DNA from: Rhodospirillaceae bacterium
GTDB lineage: Bacteria; Pseudomonadota; Alphaproteobacteria; MPNO01; UBA2964
Assembly (NCBI GenBank): GCA_018660305.1
Contig: JABJKO010000054.1
Location: forward strand, 1-45,444
Reading direction: 5' to 3'
Length of the DNA stretch: 45,444 nt
A program made the position numbers and the translations under genes. A model generated the notes under the pieces. That model was not told the DNA's origin, made no database searches, and saw only the letters and a list, made by a program, of their open reading frames with translations. Below, one piece after another: positions 24,424 through 33,886 of this stretch (position 1 is its first letter; every line of letters begins with the position of its first letter).

Positions 24424-24975
24424 TCAATTTTTCTCGGCCTCGACATTAAGGCTGATGAGGCGCCCGTTTTCCTTGTCCATGTGCGGAATATAGGCCTGTG
24501 AGTGATCGTCGTGGTCCAGGTGCAGGGTTTGCCGCCAATCGTAACGGCGGACATTGGCGAAACCGGACTCTTCCAGCAGCGCCTTGAGGCTGGTGAAATC
24601 ATAGGCCGTCCGGTGATAGAGCACTTGCCGGCCGTCGGGACCCGCGATTTCGACGCGCCCGTAAAGGGGACCGAGAACAAGATCGAGCTGACCGGTCTCC
24701 CGGTATATCTCGGCCAACGCCTCGAAATCGGGTACCGCGAGGCGGAGCATGCCACCCGGTTCAAGCACCCTGCGCCATTCCGCCAAAACCGATCTGGCGT
24801 CAATTCGGTCGAAATATTCAAAACAGTGGGAAGTGTAGATCAGCGCCGCGCTGTCATCGTCGAACATGGGCAGCCGGTCGATAGGATGGCGGTGGTCGAT
24901 ATGGGGATGATCGTCGAGATCCACATGAATGAAGCCGGGGAGAAACCGTTTACCGCAACCAAGATGGAGTTTCAC
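24424..24975 (-). CDS. SAM-dependent methyltransferase of the glycan cluster
   Basis: 183 aa from GTG 24975, which follows TGAGG at a 5-nt spacing. The family begins VKLHLGCGKRFLPGFIHVDL. An upstream ATG at 25005 would overlap the preceding gene and add non-conserved residues. Motif I is LHLGCGKRF, and the acidic motif II region is VDLDDHP. It lies 17 bp after the aminotransferase. Probably modifies a sugar nucleotide or a glycan end, but the target is not shown by the sequence. Confidence 0.8.
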   Translation of the reverse strand: MKLHLGCGKRFLPGFIHVDLDDHPHIDHRHPIDRLPMFDDDSAALIYTSHCFEYFDRIDARSVLAEWRRVLEPGGMLRLAVPDFEALAEIYRETGQLDLVLGPLYGRVEIAGPDGRQVLYHRTAYDFTSLKALLEESGFANVRRYDWRQTLHLDHDDHSQAYIPHMDKENGRLISLNVEAEKN

Positions 24976-24992
24976 GAGGACCTCATAGGGGC

Positions 24993-26078
24993 TTACCCAT
25001 TGCAAAAGGACCGGATGGTCGCCGCGATGTGGTCGATTTCAGAATTCTGCAGTTTGCTGGACGACGGCAGCCACAGGCCCCGCGCCGCGAATTGTTCGGT
25101 TACGGGAAAGGATAATTCATCCCGCCCATAGGCCTTCTGGCTGTGCAGAGGCGGATATATGGGGCGGCTGCCGATGTGGTTTTCTTTCAGGTGCTGGGCC
25201 AGATTGTCGCGGTCTTCAACGAAAATGTCGATGAACCAGGGCGCAACGAAATCCGTATCGGTGTCAATCCACGAAATGTCGTCGATACCGGACAATTGTT
25301 CCCTGAAACGCTGCCAGATTTCCTTTTTTCGATCGAGCCGCCAGGACAGTTTTTTCATCTGCTCGAGGCCGATGACAGCCTGGAAATCGGTGAATTTGAA
25401 ATTGAAACCGATGGTGTCGTGAATATCGTTGCCGCCACTGGCGCGTCCGAAGTCCTTGAGGGTCCTCACTTTGGCCGCAAGGGCGTCGTCGTTGACCATT
25501 ACGGCGCCGCCCTGTCCCGTCGAGATGATTTTTGGCGTGCTGAAGGACAGGCAGCCGATATCGCCGATGGTGCCGAGATGGGCGCTGCCATGATAAGAGC
25601 CCAGTGACTGGGCGGCATCCTCCACCAGCGCCACGCGGGCTTTCCGGCAAAGGGCGCGCAGGGCCGGAAGATCGTTGCTGCGCCCGTTGAGGGACACATG
25701 CACCACGGCGCGGGTCCGGGGCGTGATGGCGGCTTCCACCAGCGACAGATCCACATTGAGCGTTTGCGGCTCTACATCGACAAAAACCGGAACCGCCCCG
25801 ATGAGCTTCGCGGCGTTGGCGGTGGCGATCATGGTCAGATCGGGAACAATGACTTCGTCGCCCGCATTGATGCCGAGGGCCAGAAAGGCCAGGGTCAGGC
25901 TGACCGTGCCGCTGGTTGTCATGATGCAGTGGCGCGCCCCGGTAAAGTCCTGAAGGGCTGCTTCCAACTCGGCGGTCTTTTTGAACTCGGTACCCCAACC
26001 CTGGGACTCAATATAGGCCTTCAGGGCATTCGCTTCGTTCTCGTCAAACCAGGGTTCTGATTGCGGAATAAAGGACAT
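24993..26078 (-). CDS. DegT/DnrJ/EryC1/StrS PLP aminotransferase
   Basis: 361 aa starting at MSFIPQSEPWF (ATG 26078). The open frame reaches 26192, but that part is shadow sequence. PLP-binding residues are in place: VEDAAQSLG (Asp154, Gln157) and the Schiff-base lysine in FSTPKIISTGQGG (Lys183). The family transaminates keto-sugars bound to nucleotides, for example GDP-perosamine or dTDP-amino sugars. Together with the sugar-nucleotide epimerase and the cupin upstream it suggests an amino- or deoxyamino-sugar made for the surface glycan. Confidence 0.88.
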   Translation of the reverse strand: MSFIPQSEPWFDENEANALKAYIESQGWGTEFKKTAELEAALQDFTGARHCIMTTSGTVSLTLAFLALGINAGDEVIVPDLTMIATANAAKLIGAVPVFVDVEPQTLNVDLSLVEAAITPRTRAVVHVSLNGRSNDLPALRALCRKARVALVEDAAQSLGSYHGSAHLGTIGDIGCLSFSTPKIISTGQGGAVMVNDDALAAKVRTLKDFGRASGGNDIHDTIGFNFKFTDFQAVIGLEQMKKLSWRLDRKKEIWQRFREQLSGIDDISWIDTDTDFVAPWFIDIFVEDRDNLAQHLKENHIGSRPIYPPLHSQKAYGRDELSFPVTEQFAARGLWLPSSSKLQNSEIDHIAATIRSFCNG

Positions 26079-26092
26079 GATTCTTTCCGTGC

Positions 26093-26491
26093 CTAAATCA
26101 TTTCCTTGTCTGTTTCGACATCGACAAAGGGTCCGTTTTTGATCTCCAGTATCTGCGTGTCGTCCTGCAGAATTTCGTAGCCGTGACCGCAATCGGCCAG
26201 AACGGCGAAATCGCCCTGTTCCAGATCGAATTGCCGGAGCAGTTTGTTGCTTTCATCGTATAGATCGACCCGCATTTTGCCCCGCTTCACGTACACGGAT
26301 TCCTGGGTCTGCTGGACATCGCGCGAATATTTTTTGTGGCGGTGGGGCGCCAGCGATTTGCCGGCGGGATATTGCCAGCAGCCAGCCTGAATAAAGAGAT
26401 CGTCAGGGGTCGGAAAATTGAGTCCGGGTGTCCAGTCGGAATCCCGCCAGATGATTGCCAGGAGCCGGCCGTTATTTTCTATCTTTTCCAT
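26093..26491 (-). CDS. Small cupin-like protein of the glycan cluster
   Basis: 132 aa with a single beta-barrel cupin fold. Metal-binding residues of motif 1 are seen in APHRHKKYSR followed by TQESVYVKRGKM, and motif 2 in EQGDFAVLADCGHGYEI. It lies 14 bp upstream of the aminotransferase and 28 bp downstream of the epimerase, so the three are likely translated together. It could be a sugar isomerase or epimerase-like enzyme, but it does not show the ketoisomerase (FdtA/QdtA) signature I know, so the role stays open. Confidence 0.7.
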   Translation of the reverse strand: MEKIENNGRLLAIIWRDSDWTPGLNFPTPDDLFIQAGCWQYPAGKSLAPHRHKKYSRDVQQTQESVYVKRGKMRVDLYDESNKLLRQFDLEQGDFAVLADCGHGYEILQDDTQILEIKNGPFVDVETDKEMI

Positions 26492-26519
26492 GTCAGCTTT
26501 ATGTGTCCGATGCGGGGCA

Positions 26520-27440
26520 TCAGATGGGTCGGAGAGCGGAATCAGGTGTGTAGTAGCGGTAAAGCTTCACCAGCTCCGCGATCCCGTCCTCGATGGAGAT
26601 ACTGCATTCATAACCAAGGGCTTCGGCTTTTTCATAGGAAATCAGAAAATCGCGGATGTCCTTGTCGGACAGGGAGGATTCGATCACTTCGAATTCGACA
26701 TGCCGGTTGATGATTTCAGCCAGGTCCATTTTGGAATAGTTGAACCGCTTGTCCCCCATATTGAAGATCTGGCCTTTCATCTGTTCGGCATGTTTAAGCG
26801 CGAACAGATATCCGGTGACGGAATCCCGGACATGCATGAATGTCCGTTTGGATTTTGGCGAGTACAGCACCAGCGTCCGTTCCTTCACGGCCCTCTCGAC
26901 GAAATCGTTCAGCAGGAGACCGCTGCGCATGCGGGGGCTCACACCAAAGACGGTCGCCCATCTGAGACTGATGGAATTCTCCCGTTCCATGACGCTCATT
27001 TCGCCCTGGTACTTTGTCGCGGAGTAGAGATTGTTGCCAACATCGACCGGACTGTCTTCGTAGCAGAGCGTGCCGGCGGCGCCATAGAGCGACGTGGTCG
27101 ACGCGTAGATCAGAAGCTGATCCGGTGACAGTTTTCTGGCGATATCCTCGGTTGCCTGAACGTTGATCCGGTAGGCCGAATTCGGATTGGCTTCGCAAGC
27201 GGGATAACCGCTGATGCCAGCGAGGTGAAACACCACCTCGGCGTCCTGGAGATAGGGGCGGCTTTCGTCCCGGATGTCCTGCTTGATCACCTGTAAATTC
27301 GGGTTAGTGAGGAAATGCAGGATCGAATCGTAGCCGAAAAGGAAATTATCGAGGATCGTGACCTGATGGCCCTCGTTCAACAGGGCTTCGGTCAGAAGGT
27401 TCCCCACATACCCGGCACCTCCCGTAACAAGTATTTTCAC
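26520..27440 (-). CDS. NAD-dependent epimerase/dehydratase (extended SDR)
   Basis: 306 aa. N-terminal TGGAGYVG (residues 6-13) binds NAD. The catalytic pair Tyr139/Lys143 is in NLYSATKYQ, with the active-site Ser/Thr in YASTTSLYG. The insertion and the conserved C-terminal region fit nucleotide-sugar 4,6-dehydratases, epimerases or reductases. It heads the compact group SDR-cupin-aminotransferase-methyltransferase-GT2, with gaps of 14-34 bp. A 127-bp gap separates it from the membrane protein upstream. Sugar specificity unknown. Confidence 0.85.
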   Translation of the reverse strand: MKILVTGGAGYVGNLLTEALLNEGHQVTILDNFLFGYDSILHFLTNPNLQVIKQDIRDESRPYLQDAEVVFHLAGISGYPACEANPNSAYRINVQATEDIARKLSPDQLLIYASTTSLYGAAGTLCYEDSPVDVGNNLYSATKYQGEMSVMERENSISLRWATVFGVSPRMRSGLLLNDFVERAVKERTLVLYSPKSKRTFMHVRDSVTGYLFALKHAEQMKGQIFNMGDKRFNYSKMDLAEIINRHVEFEVIESSLSDKDIRDFLISYEKAEALGYECSISIEDGIAELVKLYRYYTPDSALRPI

Positions 27441-27567
27441 TCTCGTCTCCTCGATCTATCCAGACGGCATTCCCCTCAATGCCGCTTTTTCCGCCTAACC
27501 CCGGGTCTTTCATAAACTAAAACGGCGGCCTCTGCACGCCCTTGCGCCTGACGCCGGCCCCCCGGGC

Positions 27568-29619
27568 TTATGGGACCGGAGCCGCGTTATTTACCGGTCG
27601 CGGGGCGAAAACCGTCTTTAGGAAAACGATACCTGACTCGTCCGACAAAACCGGATCCTGGCGCCGTATCATGGGCAGAAATATGCGGTCGCCCTTTCCC
27701 GCCATGAGTTGGGGGATGGAAAAGCGAAGTTTCGCGAAGGTTCCGCTGGTGCTGCTCCGGTCGAGAATGGCCAGGAGCGCCCTATCCGTCCATGGCCAGC
27801 GGAGGTTCCGTCTGGGTGGCCCCAGGGAAACGCCCTCGATCCAGCCTTTGCCATGGGGCAGGGTGATCAATAGCTGCGTGAGCGGTGTCTGACTGTCCGG
27901 TTTCAGCCATTTATCCAGCCTCATCCATCCGCTGTAGCCACCTGGCACGGTAATCCTTCGGCCGGTATTTTCTGGCGGGGCCGCTGACGGAGGGTTTCCA
28001 TGCACAATTAACTCGATGTTCGCGTCGGACCCGTTGGTGACCCAGCCATGAACCTCCGTCAATGGGCGGTTGGCTTGTTCGCGGGCAACCAGAAGCTTAT
28101 CCACCAACGCGAACGGAATACCGTAGCGGCGTTCACCCAGCGCGCCGGACCTCTTGGCAGCGTGCATATTCAGCCAGTCCGGCAGTGTAATGGCGACAAG
28201 GGCGGGACGGCGTTCCAGAATCAGCGCCTTCCCGCTCTTGGTATTGGCGAGGATAGGGCCGATCAGCGCGCCGAAGCGGGCGCCGCCGGCAAGAAGGACG
28301 GCATTGGTCGTGATGTCGGCGTTGAGATAGATAATGTTCGTCCTGTCGGGAAGCTGAGCGATTTGTGTGGCGACGGATTTTTCATCGATGATCTGCTGCC
28401 GGTCGTTGAGGTTTTGGATCACCAGCTGGTAGTTGGGAATCGCCGTAAGCGCGACGAAGATCACCGCCGCGACGCCAGCAATGGAACGGACTGCCCATCT
28501 GCGCTCGGTTGAGACATATTCCGTGAGGAGGGCGCCCGAGGCGCCAGCCAGGAGGATAACGAACGGCACCAGAAGCCGGCCGAAGATTTCTCCAGGGTAG
28601 CCAGGATAGAAATAAAATATTGAGGCGACCAGTGGCAGTGATATCGCCACGGTGGCGGCGATAACCGGCCGCCGCAACACCTTGTCTCTCGCCAACGCGA
28701 AACCTAAAAGGCCGACAAGGACGACGACGATGCCGCCTTCATGGACCATCAGCGTCAGGAAATCGTATATCTCGGTCAGGTTCTTAACCAGCCCTTCGCT
28801 GAAATTCAGCCCACGCTCGCTAAAGGCGTTCTCCATTCCCAGGAAGGGCAATGCCGCCGTCAGCAATTGGACTCCGGCGGCAAGCGCTATGAGCGATCCG
28901 GCGATGATCAGAAGACGGTAGCGGGTCCATGCCCGTGGCCCGCCTTCGGCGAGGAATAGCATCGCAAGGCCTACACACAGGTAAACAAGCCCGATCGGAT
29001 GGATTGCCAGCGCCGTGAACCACCCCCCTAGCAGGAGCGGGAGCCGACTTTGCGCGCCATGGCGGAGCATATAGCCCCAAAGAACCAGAGACAGCGACAA
29101 GGCGAGTTCGTTGGCGGCAAAATAATGCAGGCCGCGCAGGGGAAGGATGACAAACGACAGTAAAATCAGTCCTGCCGCGGCCGCTGGATTGCCAAATAGC
29201 TGACGCAGAAAGACCGCAATGCCTGCCGCCATGACCATGGCGATGAAAATTTCCAGTATCGCGTAGCTCCATTTCAACGACAGACCCGTCGTAAAAATGG
29301 TGGCAATCAACAGGTCCACAGCCGGGCTATGGGTGCCCACCGAGCGAAACAGGGCCCGACTGCGATACCATTCCTGAAATTCCGTGACTTTATCCTGGAG
29401 GACGGCCTGCATCTGGATGTCGGCAAGGGCCTGTACGGTCAGGTCGTAGCCTTGCTGAATTTGCTGGCCGCCCCAAAGCATATAGAGGGAATCGTCGCTG
29501 TTACGGGGAACGCCAAGCGCCTCCATGGGGAGGAGAATTATCAGCAACTTAGCGACAATAAATATGCCGAGCCCCGCAACAAGTAGGCGCTCTCCGTGTT
29601 TCAATCGCTGATTTTCCAT
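27568..29619 (-). CDS. Large membrane glycosyltransferase-like protein (GT-C type)
   Basis: 683 aa from ATG 29619 (MENQRLKHGERLL). The frame continues 20 codons upstream without a ribosome-binding site. About 10 hydrophobic helices occupy residues 15 to about 425, beginning after the first loop with NSDDSLYMLWGG, an acidic periplasmic loop typical of GT-C enzymes that use lipid-phosphate sugars. The C-terminal 250 residues are soluble and probably periplasmic, with ALILERRPALVAITLPDW and a beta-rich end. No named family recognised. It likely adds a sugar to an undecaprenyl-linked or surface substrate, an inference from topology and neighbours. Confidence 0.65.
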   Translation of the reverse strand: MENQRLKHGERLLVAGLGIFIVAKLLIILLPMEALGVPRNSDDSLYMLWGGQQIQQGYDLTVQALADIQMQAVLQDKVTEFQEWYRSRALFRSVGTHSPAVDLLIATIFTTGLSLKWSYAILEIFIAMVMAAGIAVFLRQLFGNPAAAAGLILLSFVILPLRGLHYFAANELALSLSLVLWGYMLRHGAQSRLPLLLGGWFTALAIHPIGLVYLCVGLAMLFLAEGGPRAWTRYRLLIIAGSLIALAAGVQLLTAALPFLGMENAFSERGLNFSEGLVKNLTEIYDFLTLMVHEGGIVVVLVGLLGFALARDKVLRRPVIAATVAISLPLVASIFYFYPGYPGEIFGRLLVPFVILLAGASGALLTEYVSTERRWAVRSIAGVAAVIFVALTAIPNYQLVIQNLNDRQQIIDEKSVATQIAQLPDRTNIIYLNADITTNAVLLAGGARFGALIGPILANTKSGKALILERRPALVAITLPDWLNMHAAKRSGALGERRYGIPFALVDKLLVAREQANRPLTEVHGWVTNGSDANIELIVHGNPPSAAPPENTGRRITVPGGYSGWMRLDKWLKPDSQTPLTQLLITLPHGKGWIEGVSLGPPRRNLRWPWTDRALLAILDRSSTSGTFAKLRFSIPQLMAGKGDRIFLPMIRRQDPVLSDESGIVFLKTVFAPRPVNNAAPVP

Positions 29620-29724
29620 TAAATGTGGTCGCGTAGGATTTTCTGGGTGACAGGTTCTCGGCGTTGGTGTCGGGAACACACCTCTAAAAACTTACCATTC
29701 AAATTTTTAGCAAGCCATACAGGT

Positions 29725-30705
29725 TTACGGCAGCGGATCGGCTGGGTCAGAACTGGATGCTGAAGATGCAAACGAGGTGCCTGGGCGGCCAATATCGGAA
29801 ATCAGCCAAAGAACACCGCCGACAAGGCCAACACCAAGTTCACCGAGGCCAAAAGCGATCGACAATATCAGGGCGTCGATGCTGGGCAGACCGAGTAGGG
29901 CAAAACCAGCCACCATGCCGCCTTCGCGAATGCCCCACCCCGCAATTGAAATGGGGATTCCCGCAACAAAGAGAAGCGCGGGCAGCACTGCGATAGCCAC
30001 AATGAAGGGAAGCGGGACCTGAAGCGCCCGCGCCAGCAGCATGAATGCCAGAATCGAACTCATATGGACGGCAAGTCCGATGGCGCATTGCACACAACTT
30101 TCACGGGGATCAAGCAGCAGATTGCGGAAAACGCCGATGGCCTCGATCAGCTGGCGCACTGCTTTGTGCTGTTCCAGCCGCTTCGGTACGTCCTTTATCA
30201 TCAGCAGTAAGGCGACCGCCAGAACACTGGCGCCGATGACGAGCACGATCCCCAAAATTACATCCGACGCCATGGATTGGCTGATGAGGAAGGGCAGGCT
30301 TATCACCGTCAGGAGAAGCAGTGTCACAAACCCGATGCCGCGGTCGATAATGACGCTGTTAATCGCGATGCCAACAGAGCCGCAGGCGCGACCCAGTTGC
30401 CAGCCGCGAACAACGTCGCCGCCTATTGTGGTTGGCAGAGCCTGACCAAAAAACAGACTGATGAGGAATTGCTTGATGTGCCAGGCAAGAGAAAGATCGA
30501 TTTCCAACCGGCGGTTAACCCGTTGCCATCGCCATGCGGCCAGGCCGCTCTGGAGAAGGAGGATGCAAAAGGCCAGAACAATCAGCCACGGATCGGCATC
30601 CTTTAGACGCGTCCCCATGTTCGAAAGATCGATCCGCGAAACCAGCCATAAAATAATGCCGCCGGAAACCGATAGCCGCAAAATAGTAGAAAGCCAGTAT
30701 GGCAT
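29725..30705 (-). CDS. Lysylphosphatidylglycerol synthase-type flippase domain protein (UPF0104)
   Basis: 326 aa from ATG 30705. The 20 codons upstream overlap the previous gene and were not used. Eight or so transmembrane helices. Family landmarks: FFGQALPTTIGGDVVRGWQLGR with the conserved GGDVVR, and AGWGIREGGMVAG near the end. Members flip or transfer lipid-linked intermediates in glycan and lipid pathways. Located between the FkbM methyltransferase and the GT-C-like gene, it may export the lipid-linked sugar made here. Confidence 0.8.
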   Translation of the reverse strand: MPYWLSTILRLSVSGGIILWLVSRIDLSNMGTRLKDADPWLIVLAFCILLLQSGLAAWRWQRVNRRLEIDLSLAWHIKQFLISLFFGQALPTTIGGDVVRGWQLGRACGSVGIAINSVIIDRGIGFVTLLLLTVISLPFLISQSMASDVILGIVLVIGASVLAVALLLMIKDVPKRLEQHKAVRQLIEAIGVFRNLLLDPRESCVQCAIGLAVHMSSILAFMLLARALQVPLPFIVAIAVLPALLFVAGIPISIAGWGIREGGMVAGFALLGLPSIDALILSIAFGLGELGVGLVGGVLWLISDIGRPGTSFASSASSSDPADPLP

Positions 30706-30740
30706 GCGAACCTGGTCGTTAATTTGGTTCCTGGAACCTG

Positions 30741-31520
30741 TTAGGAGGCTGGCTCCGGCAGGCACAGGAAGTCGGCGTAATCATCGGTACTGGTCAGGCG
30801 CGACAGCGCGTCCTCCACCGTCATCGCCAGCGAGATGCCGCCCTTTTCCAGCAGATGAAGGCGATAATCCATAGCCGCCAATCGTCGCAGGATCTGGTCC
30901 GCGCTGGACCCGAAATCTCTGAGCGCCACATCATGAACCTCGACGAACAGTGCGGGACGGGTGCGTGCCAGAGTGGCCTCCGCACCATCAAGGACTTTCT
31001 CCTCGGCGCCCTGGACGTCGATCTTGATGAGCGCGATTTGGGGCTCGCCCAAATCGGCGATCAGCGTATCCAACCTATAGGCGGCGACCGGAATTCCCTC
31101 CTCGCCGAGGCGGTGGTCCCCGGGATGGTTGGGATTGATTTTCAGGATAGCCGTTCCGTCGGCATCGCTTACCACGCCTTTAATGATTTTCACCTTTTCG
31201 GCGAGCCCGGCCTTGGCGACGGCGTTGGTCAGGCGCCGATGATTCAAATCCTCGGGCTCGATGGCCAGCACATGGGCGCCATTGGGGGTCCAGCGCCCGA
31301 AGCGGGTCGTGAAAAACCCCACATTGGCGCCGATATCCACCACCCAGGCGCCGTCACCCACGAAAGGCCGCAACTGCTCCACCGGACCCGCCTCAAGGAA
31401 GGTCTTGTATGCGTTGTAGGCGCGTTCGAAGACATATCGTCCGGGACCGGTCGCCAGCAGGCCGGTGGCCTTGACCAGCCGGAAGATCGCGAGAAGCAGA
31501 GCTTGCAAATTCCTATTCAT
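30741..31520 (-). CDS. FkbM-family methyltransferase
   Basis: 259 aa from ATG 31520 (MNRNLQALLLAIF). 17 codons upstream are open but unlikely to be translated. The core contains VVDIGANVGFFTTRF (SAM-binding), AIEPEDLNHRRL and the signature LIKIDVQGAEEKVLDGA, then PALFVEVH. These enzymes O-methylate sugars in surface polysaccharides or glycolipids and also antibiotic precursors. First gene of the minus-strand glycan cluster, with a divergent membrane-protein gene 177 bp away. Confidence 0.85.
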   Translation of the reverse strand: MNRNLQALLLAIFRLVKATGLLATGPGRYVFERAYNAYKTFLEAGPVEQLRPFVGDGAWVVDIGANVGFFTTRFGRWTPNGAHVLAIEPEDLNHRRLTNAVAKAGLAEKVKIIKGVVSDADGTAILKINPNHPGDHRLGEEGIPVAAYRLDTLIADLGEPQIALIKIDVQGAEEKVLDGAEATLARTRPALFVEVHDVALRDFGSSADQILRRLAAMDYRLHLLEKGGISLAMTVEDALSRLTSTDDYADFLCLPEPAS

Positions 31521-31697
31521 ATTCCTCTGCCTACGGGCTTTTGCTTGTATTTCGTAACGAGCGTCAGGCAACCCATACCGGCAACGCGCGGTTCTGTAAA
31601 TCCACGGTGTCTCGGGTTTGTATCCGGCCCCACAATCCGCTACCTATCCCTGCACGGCCCGCCCAGAATGAGTTGAAGAGAAACTCCGGTACAGCCA

Positions 31698-32192
31698 ATG
31701 ACCGAGCAACCGAGAAAATGGGACTATCTTAGCTATAACCGCTATGACGTGCTGCGGCTTAACTGGCTCTACTGGACGATTATTCTTTTTCTGTCGCGCC
31801 ACATCCTTGTGCTGATGTTTATCGGATTTTCCAAGGGCAGAAGCGGAAGCGGTCCGTCGGATCCGGCTCTGGCGGCGTTAATCGATCCCTTGTTTTTCAT
31901 TTCCGATGTGCCCGCACTGGCCCTTCTGGCCTTCACCGGCTCCAGGCTACCCAATGGTGGCAACGGCGCCCGCGCTGTGTGGCGCAACGGTCGCTACTTC
32001 CTGAGCGCGTCCTGCCTGCTCTATCTTGCTTTATTGTTCTGGCAGCAGGGGGCGCAAATTCTTCAGTCGCACCCGCTTACGTGGGCGCTGATTGCGGTCA
32101 ATTTAATTGCCCTGGTGGCAATCTGGTGGTCGAATTATCTCGGGGATCTGTTCGGCGAATTTCCCGATCCCGACCCCGATTCCAAAAAATAA
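31698..32192 (+). CDS. Hypothetical membrane protein (DUF2919-like)
   Basis: 164 aa, four hydrophobic helices. The N-terminal segment YDVLRLNWLYWTIILFLSRH resembles the DUF2919 (YfeZ-like) proteins, and the rest is hydrophobic with a polar tail DPDPDSKK. The match to DUF2919 rests on the N-terminal block only. Divergent from the glycan cluster and convergent with the Sco gene. Function unknown. Confidence 0.55.
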   Translation: MTEQPRKWDYLSYNRYDVLRLNWLYWTIILFLSRHILVLMFIGFSKGRSGSGPSDPALAALIDPLFFISDVPALALLAFTGSRLPNGGNGARAVWRNGRYFLSASCLLYLALLFWQQGAQILQSHPLTWALIAVNLIALVAIWWSNYLGDLFGEFPDPDPDSKK

Positions 32193-32201
32193 TAGTGCCG
32201 G

Positions 32202-32798
32202 TCAGTCGAGATACCTGGCCATGCGCTGTGCCATCACGGCGCCACTGGTGTCATGGGGGAAAAGCGTCCGGAACTTGCCGTCGGGACCGATCAGCAGGGT
32301 CAGGCTGGAATGATCCACCAGATAATCCTCGGGCGCAGTCTTGTCGGGGATCACCTTGCGCCGATGAACCCGGTAGGCTTTGGCGGCGGCGCGGATCTGT
32401 TTCTCTGTTCCGGTCAGCCCGATGAACCGGTCGCCGAAATTCGCCATATAGGCTTTGATTTCCGCGGGCGTGTCCCGTGCCGGATCGATGGTGATGAACA
32501 GGGGTTGAACGTTTTCGGCTTTCTTGCCGAGGGTCTGCAGGGCCAGCGCCATCTGCTGCAGATTGGTCGGGCAGATGGTCGGACAGTATGTATAGCCGAA
32601 ATAGATCAGCAAATAGCGCCCGCGAAAATCCCTGTCCGAGCGTGCCTTGCCCGTGTGATCCACCAGATCGAAGCTGCCGGAAAACAGATTTTCCAGCGCC
32701 GGGGGCGTGGCGTTGCCGGCCCGCGGCAGAGCTGCGTTGAGAATCAGCAGGGATGCCGCGAGGCAGACAGCAAAATGTCGGTGAAGCGCCTTAATCAC
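32202..32798 (-). CDS. Sco/SenC copper chaperone
   Basis: 198 aa, thioredoxin fold. N-terminal signal peptide or anchor (residues 5-25). Copper ligands CPTIC (Cys72, Cys76) in YTYCPTICPTNL and the distal His163 (LVDHSSL) are all present, so metal delivery to a CuA site is plausible. The usual partner, cytochrome oxidase, is not in the window. It lies 9 bp downstream of a signal-peptide protein gene with unusual cysteines, suggesting a copper- or redox-linked unit of three genes. Confidence 0.9.
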   Translation of the reverse strand: MIKALHRHFAVCLAASLLILNAALPRAGNATPPALENLFSGSFDLVDHTGKARSDRDFRGRYLLIYFGYTYCPTICPTNLQQMALALQTLGKKAENVQPLFITIDPARDTPAEIKAYMANFGDRFIGLTGTEKQIRAAAKAYRVHRRKVIPDKTAPEDYLVDHSSLTLLIGPDGKFRTLFPHDTSGAVMAQRMARYLD

Positions 32799-32807
32799 GG
32801 ACAGGTG

Positions 32808-33335
32808 CTATTTCGGCGGTTTGAGTCCGGGGATGCCCAGCACGCCGTCCCTGGCGATCAATTCCTTCACCTTTGCGTCGTGCTTGAACCATTGGTTGCC
32901 GGCCTTGCCGGGGTTGGCCCTGGCCCAGTCCCTTGTGAACCATTTCGCGCCGCTCCATTTCCCTTTGGGTTTGCCCTTGGGCGCGGACCGTTTGAACTGC
33001 AACTGGAACATGGTCATCTTCGGGTTGCTGATGAGCAGCCCGTCGGCGACGATGCGTTTGCCGCAGAACGGCAGCAGGTCGGCCACCGCACCGGCGAACG
33101 GGTCGTTGTTCTTGACCACCGGCACCAGCTTGCCGTCGTCGAACAGCAGGCCGAGCTGGCGCTTGCCATTGCCGCATTTGGCGACGCAATTACCGGTTAC
33201 CTCGCAGGCGATATCGACCACCTTGGCTTCCACGCGGCTGATCTTTTCATGGGCGATGCCCCAGCCCTCGGCCGCCATCGCCGGCGACGACAACGCAAAC
33301 AGGATAACCGCGCCGGATATGATTTGCTTTTTCAT
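32808..33335 (-). CDS. Exported cysteine-containing protein of unknown function
   Basis: 175 aa. Signal peptide at 1-22 (IISGAVILFALSSPAMA-AEG). Near the mature N-terminus three cysteines occur as DIACEVTGNCVAKCG, and a fourth is in LLPFCGKR, which could bind a metal or cofactor. The C-terminal half is basic and Trp-rich (WSGAKWFTRDWARAN). No family recognised. 9 bp upstream of sco, and 11 bp downstream of the next gene. Confidence 0.6.
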   Translation of the reverse strand: MKKQIISGAVILFALSSPAMAAEGWGIAHEKISRVEAKVVDIACEVTGNCVAKCGNGKRQLGLLFDDGKLVPVVKNNDPFAGAVADLLPFCGKRIVADGLLISNPKMTMFQLQFKRSAPKGKPKGKWSGAKWFTRDWARANPGKAGNQWFKHDAKVKELIARDGVLGIPGLKPPK

Positions 33336-33346
33336 GGATCACCTCA

Positions 33347-33769
33347 GAACGGCTGAACGCCGTATTCCTTATGGGACAGATTGACGATGCCCTTATCGTC
33401 CGCCACCTGGTTGACGAGTAGGTAATTCACCCCGTCGCGCACATAAAGATCGCCGTCGACCGTGACTTCGTGGGTCTGGATGGTGACGATCTTTGGATTG
33501 GCGACGCTGGTATCGTCGCCTTCGACGCGCAGGATCATATAGGTCTTGCCGTCGCGCCCCATGATGCTGACCGGGATACCACCCATGGCGCACCAGATGG
33601 CGCATTTGTGGTGTGCGGTGCCCAGCCCATACATGATCTCTGTGATGTAGCACCAGGTATCGACGATCTCGCCGGTAATTTTGACGCGTTTCGGCGTCGC
33701 GGCACTGGCCATGGAACTGACCAGCCCCATGCTCAGTGCGAGCGCAAGTGCGATGAATTTGGTCCGCAT
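33347..33769 (-). CDS. Exported protein with WCY/HHKC motifs, unknown function
   Basis: 140 aa from ATG 33769, with GAGAGGA nine bases upstream. The frame is open to 33844, but the N-terminal extension is not signal-like. Signal peptide 1-23 (ALALALSMGLVSSMASA-ATP). The mature protein carries EIVDTWCYITEIMYG and AHHKCAIWCAMGGIPV, three Cys and two His suited to metal binding. I recall comparable short exported proteins with this WCY...HHKC...WC pattern but no function for them. First of a three-gene group with the second cysteine protein and sco. Confidence 0.65.
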
Positions 33770-33886
33770 GCCTCCCATTCCTCTCGTTTGTCTGCCCTGA
33801 ATATGGGGGACAAATGACAGAGTTTCAGCCCCGGGACACTTCACGTCATCGTGAGGCCGGGGCTGCGATGGGAGCGCGCGGCGTTT

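Noticed and set aside
32253..33356. 367-codon open frame on the plus strand
   Set aside because: Lies opposite the Sco and exported-protein genes and contains no recognisable domain.
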